Source: CADCWK01 sp964244115
GTDB lineage: Bacteria; Chloroflexota; Chloroflexia; Thermomicrobiales; UBA6265
DNA length: 16,140 nt
Assembly: GCA_964244115.1 (NCBI GenBank)
Contig: CAXTHM010000078.1
Location: 1-16,140, forward strand
Direction: 5' to 3'
In this document: positions 13,516 to 16,140 of the stretch, piece by piece
Position numbering within the stretch: position 1 is the first letter of the stretch
Layout of the letters: each line of letters begins with the position of its first letter
Notes under the pieces: generated by a model
What the model was told of the DNA's origin: nothing
Seen by the model: the letters and a program-made list of their open reading frames with translations, nothing else
Databases searched by the model: none
Translations under genes and position numbers: made by a program

Positions 13516-14025
13516 CTAAAGAGCGGTTCTCGCGGTCCGGTGCCCGACCAGCGCCCGGTCGAGGACCGCCTGGTCGTGGGGGAAACCAAACTCGGGGAGG
13601 CGCTCGATCCGGAACCAGTCGAGGTCCGTCAGGTCGTCCTGGGCCGCGGGTGTCCCGGCGATGGTCGCCGCCCGCCAGGCCAGCAGGACGGTGCTGTCGC
13701 CGTTGCCCGACCAGACGCCGAGCAGCGGACCGAGGGTAATGGTCAAGCCGGTCTCCTCGCGGACCTCCCGGACGGCGGCCTCCTCGACGTTCTCGCCCCG
13801 GTCGACGAAGCCGGCCGGAAACGACCAGGTGCCGGGGTTCCTGGTGTGGGCGGCGCGCTGACCGAGCAGGACCTCTGGTCCCGCGTCGCTGTCGCGCAGG
13901 ATGACGACGCTGACCGCCAGCTTCGGGTCCTGGTAGGTGACCATCCCGCAGGCTGGGCAGACGGGACGCTGACGGCCTTCGACGTCGCGTGGCTCGGTGG
14001 GGTGTCCGCAGCGCTGACAATGCAT
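13516..14025 (-). CDS. NUDIX hydrolase with N-terminal zinc ribbon
   Basis: A 169-residue protein with a zinc ribbon (C3, C6, C23, C26) followed by a NUDIX domain. The Nudix box is complete: G72, E78, R86-E87, E90-E91 and G93 in the pattern Gx5Ex7REUxEExGU. The family cleaves nucleoside diphosphates linked to another group; members with this ribbon are often NADH or ADP-ribose pyrophosphatase-like. The ATG at 14025 is chosen because AGGA lies just upstream and the ribbon starts at once; the frame is open to 14100, which would overlap the MFS gene. It follows the MFS stop by 40 bp on the same strand, so the two may be co-transcribed. The substrate is unknown. Confidence 0.92.
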   Translation of the reverse strand: MHCQRCGHPTEPRDVEGRQRPVCPACGMVTYQDPKLAVSVVILRDSDAGPEVLLGQRAAHTRNPGTWSFPAGFVDRGENVEEAAVREVREETGLTITLGPLLGVWSGNGDSTVLLAWRAATIAGTPAAQDDLTDLDWFRIERLPEFGFPHDQAVLDRALVGHRTARTAL

Positions 14026-14065
14026 CGTCGGTCCTGTCCATGAGGCGAGCGTCGTGACGTCGGTG

Positions 14066-15361
14066 TCAGGTAGCGACGATGGCCGTCGTCGCGCGGGCAT
14101 CCCGGATGGCGACCCGGACCGCCATCGCGACGCCGAGCGCGAGTAGCCCGGCCATGATCCCGATCGGGACGCGGAAGCCGGCGAGGTCGATGATGACGCC
14201 GACGAGGAATGGGCCGATCACCTGGGCGAGGTCGGTCGAGAACCGGGCGAGGGTGACGGCCCGCGGCCCGCGGCCCGCCATCCCGAGCAGCAGGTCCTGC
14301 GCCGCGATGTTGCAGGCGACCATCCCGCCCGCGTACGGCGCCAGCCACGGCACCAGCCAGAGCGGCGACGGCATGAACAGCATCCCGGTCAGGCAGACCG
14401 CCCCGATCGCCATCCCGAACGGGATCACGATCGCCGCGCCGTGCCGGGCGATCAGGCGACCGGTCAGGACCGAGCAGCCGATGTGGCTGAACGTCGTCAC
14501 GAGCAGGAGGGTGCCGATCTCACTGCCGCTGGCGTCGAACCGCCAGGCGGCGTAGAGCGGGAAGGCGACCTGGAAGACGCCGTAACCGCCCTGGATGATC
14601 AGATTCAGGCCCATCGGCGCGAGGAGGGTCCGGAGCGGAGCGTGGCCGTGGTCGATGATCGCCGGGTCGAGCGAGTTGGCCGGGTGCGTCGCGAAGCCAC
14701 GGCGCCTCGGGGTGATCAGGGCGGCGACGACGATCAGGGCCGAGAGGATCGCGACGGCCCAGAAGACGGCGTTCCAGCTGAAGGAGCTGGTCAGGAGACC
14801 CGACGCCACGAGGCCGCAGACGGTGCCCAGACCCGAGCCGACGTTGATGATCATCAGGGCGACGCCGCGGCCCGGCCTCGCCCGGACGATGGAGAGCATG
14901 AACGAGGAGATCAGCATCGCCAGCGCCAGCCCCTGGATCACCCGCGCGGCGAGCAGGACGACGTCCGACGGCGCCAGCGCGGCGAGCGTGGAGCCCATCG
15001 CCATGACGACCCCGCCGCCGGCGGCGGTCAGCGGGGCGCCGAGCCGGTCGACCATCAGCCCGGCCGGGACGCTCATGATCAGCCGGCCGATGTAGAACAG
15101 CGAGATGACCAGGCCGGCGGTCGTCCCGTTCATCCCGAGGGCGTCGCGGACCGTCGGCAGGGCGGGCGTGATGATGTCGACCGAGCCGAAGGTGATCCCG
15201 AGGATGACTAGGGCGGCGGGGAAGGCGAGGATCGGCGAGGTCCGCCGCAGCCGGTCGCGGAACGGGGCGAGTGGAGGTCGGCGCCGCGCCGCGGGTTCCG
15301 GCGCCGCGTGCCCGTCGGCTTCCCGGCGGGAACCGACCGCCTCCGTCGATGGTGAGACCAC
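14066..15361 (-). CDS. MFS transporter
   Basis: A 431-residue major facilitator with about 12 predicted transmembrane helices and an Arg/Pro-rich cytosolic N-terminus of about 45 residues. The first helix opens at SPILAFPAALVILGITFG. Motif A is present as GLMVDRLGAP in the loop after helix 2, and RVIQGL is the helix 4 motif. The GTG at 15361 is chosen because AGAGGG (15368-15373) lies 6 nt upstream. The frame stays open to the window end but runs through inverted repeats, so that extension is discarded. The closest families are drug/metabolite efflux or small-organic-acid importers; the sequence does not tell which. The NUDIX gene follows within 40 bp. Confidence 0.9.
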   Translation of the reverse strand: MVSPSTEAVGSRREADGHAAPEPAARRRPPLAPFRDRLRRTSPILAFPAALVILGITFGSVDIITPALPTVRDALGMNGTTAGLVISLFYIGRLIMSVPAGLMVDRLGAPLTAAGGGVVMAMGSTLAALAPSDVVLLAARVIQGLALAMLISSFMLSIVRARPGRGVALMIINVGSGLGTVCGLVASGLLTSSFSWNAVFWAVAILSALIVVAALITPRRRGFATHPANSLDPAIIDHGHAPLRTLLAPMGLNLIIQGGYGVFQVAFPLYAAWRFDASGSEIGTLLLVTTFSHIGCSVLTGRLIARHGAAIVIPFGMAIGAVCLTGMLFMPSPLWLVPWLAPYAGGMVACNIAAQDLLLGMAGRGPRAVTLARFSTDLAQVIGPFLVGVIIDLAGFRVPIGIMAGLLALGVAMAVRVAIRDARATTAIVAT

Positions 15362-15540
15362 TCCTGGCCCTCTGGCTGCTCCCGAAGACCGGGCATGGCA
15401 ACGCCGGCGGCTGAGTTCGACGGCGGACTCGGCCGTTGTCTGGCGGTTGCGATCGGACGGACATCGATGCCGGAATCGTATCACTCGCGTCGGCTCGCGT
15501 GAAATGCCATGGAAACGCCCGGGCGGCGAAGCGGTTCCCT

Positions 15541-15590
15541 CCCAAAATCCCTCCCCGGCGCGTTTCGCGCTGCGGTGCTCAACCCCGGAG
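15541..15590 (-). repeat. Dispersed intergenic repeat A, copy 3 (inverted)
   Basis: The reverse complement matches copy 1 (1-55) at all but a handful of positions, including the shared GCAGCGCGAAACG core and the trailing G-rich part with TTT. It is the left arm of the composite inverted repeat. Confidence 0.75.
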
Positions 15591-15710
15591 AGTGGCTTTT
15601 CGTGCCGGCGGTTTCTTCCGCCTGACAAAAACTGGACAATCGCGACGGCGGCTGATCTGGTGAACAGTCTCGTAGCGGCGAAGCTTGCGAGCCCGGCACC
15701 CGCAGGCGCC

Positions 15711-15728
15711 ATCGCCCCGCAGGGCGAT
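15711..15728 (+). repeat. Dispersed hairpin repeat C, partial copy
   Basis: ATCGCCC and GGGCGAT pair around the loop CGCA. The same hairpin core as 8613-8630 and, inverted, as 15830-15847. Upstream bases (15671-15693) match the reverse complement of 15866-15888. Confidence 0.65.
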
Positions 15729-15829
15729 ATCAGTGTTCCGGGTTCGATGATGGTCCATGGGACCGACGGGTTGCCGAACGCGACGTGCGAATCCGGCCCT
15801 TCCCGTCGAATCGGTTGGTGGTGACCGTT

Positions 15830-15863
15830 ATCGCCCTGCGAGGCGATGGCCGCTGCGGCGGCC
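15830..15863 (-). repeat. Dispersed hairpin repeat C, copy 2 (inverted)
   Basis: The reverse complement matches 8597-8630 at 32 of 34 positions, including an identical 16-nt GGCCGCCGCAGCGGCC part. It forms the right inner arm of the composite inverted repeat. Confidence 0.75.
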
Positions 15864-15937
15864 TGGCTCGCCGGCTTCACCGCTACGAGAGCCGCTGCTT
15901 CCTGCGCAGGAGCGCTCGCGAGACCCGTGGAGCCCCT

Positions 15938-15991
15938 CTCCGGGCGTGGGCGCCGCAGCGCGAAACGAGCCGGGGATGGGTGGGGGAGGGG
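15938..15991 (+). repeat. Dispersed intergenic repeat A, copy 2
   Basis: Same orientation as copy 1 at the left edge of the window, with one mismatch in the first 40 or so bases. It is also the right outer arm of the composite inverted repeat. Confidence 0.75.
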
Positions 15992-16049
15992 ACCGCTCCG
16001 CCACCCATCAGGTTCGGATCGACCAGGGCGCATGACAGTCACCTGAGGG

Positions 16050-16140
16050 TCAGGCGCGGCCGTACTGAGCCGGGGCGTCCGGGATCTCGTAGCCGAACTC
16101 GCGGGCGGCGCGGCGGGCGAAGTAGGGGTCACGGAGGAGT
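16050..16140 (-). CDS. NADH:flavin oxidoreductase (Old Yellow Enzyme family), C-terminal fragment
   Basis: Only the last 29 residues and the TGA stop (16050-16052) lie in the window; the gene continues past the right edge. The visible end reads LLRDPYFARRAAREFG, then QYGRA at the C-terminus. The pattern LxRDPYxxxRAAxELG...QYxRA is the usual tail of Old Yellow Enzyme-type flavin oxidoreductases (2,4-dienoyl-CoA reductase/NADH oxidase-like). These are FMN enzymes reducing activated C=C bonds. The short length limits certainty about family, and the start, cofactor site and substrate cannot be seen. Confidence 0.7.
   Translation of the reverse strand, partial: LLRDPYFARRAAREFGYEIPDAPAQYGRA

Larger units (their letters stand above)
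15362..16049. other. Gene-free region built from a composite imperfect inverted repeat
   Basis: About 690 bp lie between the MFS gene and the partial flavin oxidoreductase, both minus strand. From outside in, repeat A occurs inverted (15541-15590 minus, 15938-15991 plus). A CGTAGCGG-GAAGC-GCGAGCC segment occurs inverted (15671-15693 and 15866-15888), as does the repeat C core (15711-15728 and 15830-15847). The centre (15729-15829) is unrelated. All frames here appear to be chance openings in GC-rich DNA. The promoter of the MFS gene probably lies at the left end, but no clear boxes are visible. Confidence 0.75.

Noticed and set aside
15362..16132. N-terminal extension of the MFS frame to near the window end
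   Set aside because: It runs through inverted repeats present elsewhere as non-coding DNA, and the GTG at 15361 has a good ribosome-binding site and gives the usual family length.

Overview
This is a high-GC window (roughly two thirds G+C) from a bacterial draft genome; a run of 10 Ns at 13166-13175 marks an assembly gap. Strong Shine-Dalgarno sites, frequent GTG starts, a Tat-exported dienelactone hydrolase whose long N-terminal arm precedes the RR motif, DUF4395 and CoxG-type proteins, and intergenic spaces filled with GC-rich hairpin repeats all suggest Chloroflexota (Thermomicrobia-like) or, less likely, an actinobacterium. The taxonomic call is inference only.

Layout, left to right. (1) 175-2608, plus strand: an SDR-family dehydrogenase followed by a full-length UxaA/GarD-family sugar-acid dehydratase, ending in a perfect 16-bp terminator-like hairpin. 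(2) 2787-4174, plus strand: two tandem paralogous small membrane-anchored proteins of unknown function with four shared cysteines; the first begins inside a run of seven exact 7-bp repeats. (3) 4507-5502, minus strand: a Tat-exported dienelactone-hydrolase-like enzyme, divergent from a DUF4395 membrane protein (5732-6211). (4) 6419-9992, plus strand: a copper/topaquinone amine oxidase, then a class II histone-deacetylase-like amidohydrolase; together they look like an acetylpolyamine or amine degradation pair. (5) 10247-13318, minus strand, read right to left: a CoxG-like SRPBCC protein (interrupted by the N gap), the [2Fe-2S] and FAD subunits of a molybdenum hydroxylase (4-nt overlap), a terminator-like hairpin, an FAH-family enzyme close to 2-keto-3-deoxy-D-arabinonate dehydratase, and a 32-codon small ORF. 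The large molybdopterin subunit is not in the window. (6) 13516-15361, minus strand: a zinc-ribbon NUDIX hydrolase and an MFS transporter. (7) 15362-16049: a gene-free stretch of about 690 bp built from an imperfect inverted repeat. (8) 16050-16140, minus strand: the C-terminal end of a probable NADH:flavin oxidoreductase (Old Yellow Enzyme family).

The genes fit a catabolic region. Sugar-acid dehydration (SDR, UxaA, KdaD-like) could yield 2,5-dioxopentanoate, an aldehyde. Amine oxidase also yields aldehydes. A molybdo-flavoenzyme could oxidise such aldehydes. These links are inference from family roles and proximity.

The most notable non-coding features are the 7-bp tandem repeat at the start of a membrane-protein gene (possible slippage-driven variation), and at least three families of dispersed hairpin repeats. 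One of these repeats occurs in direct orientation at both ends of the window.
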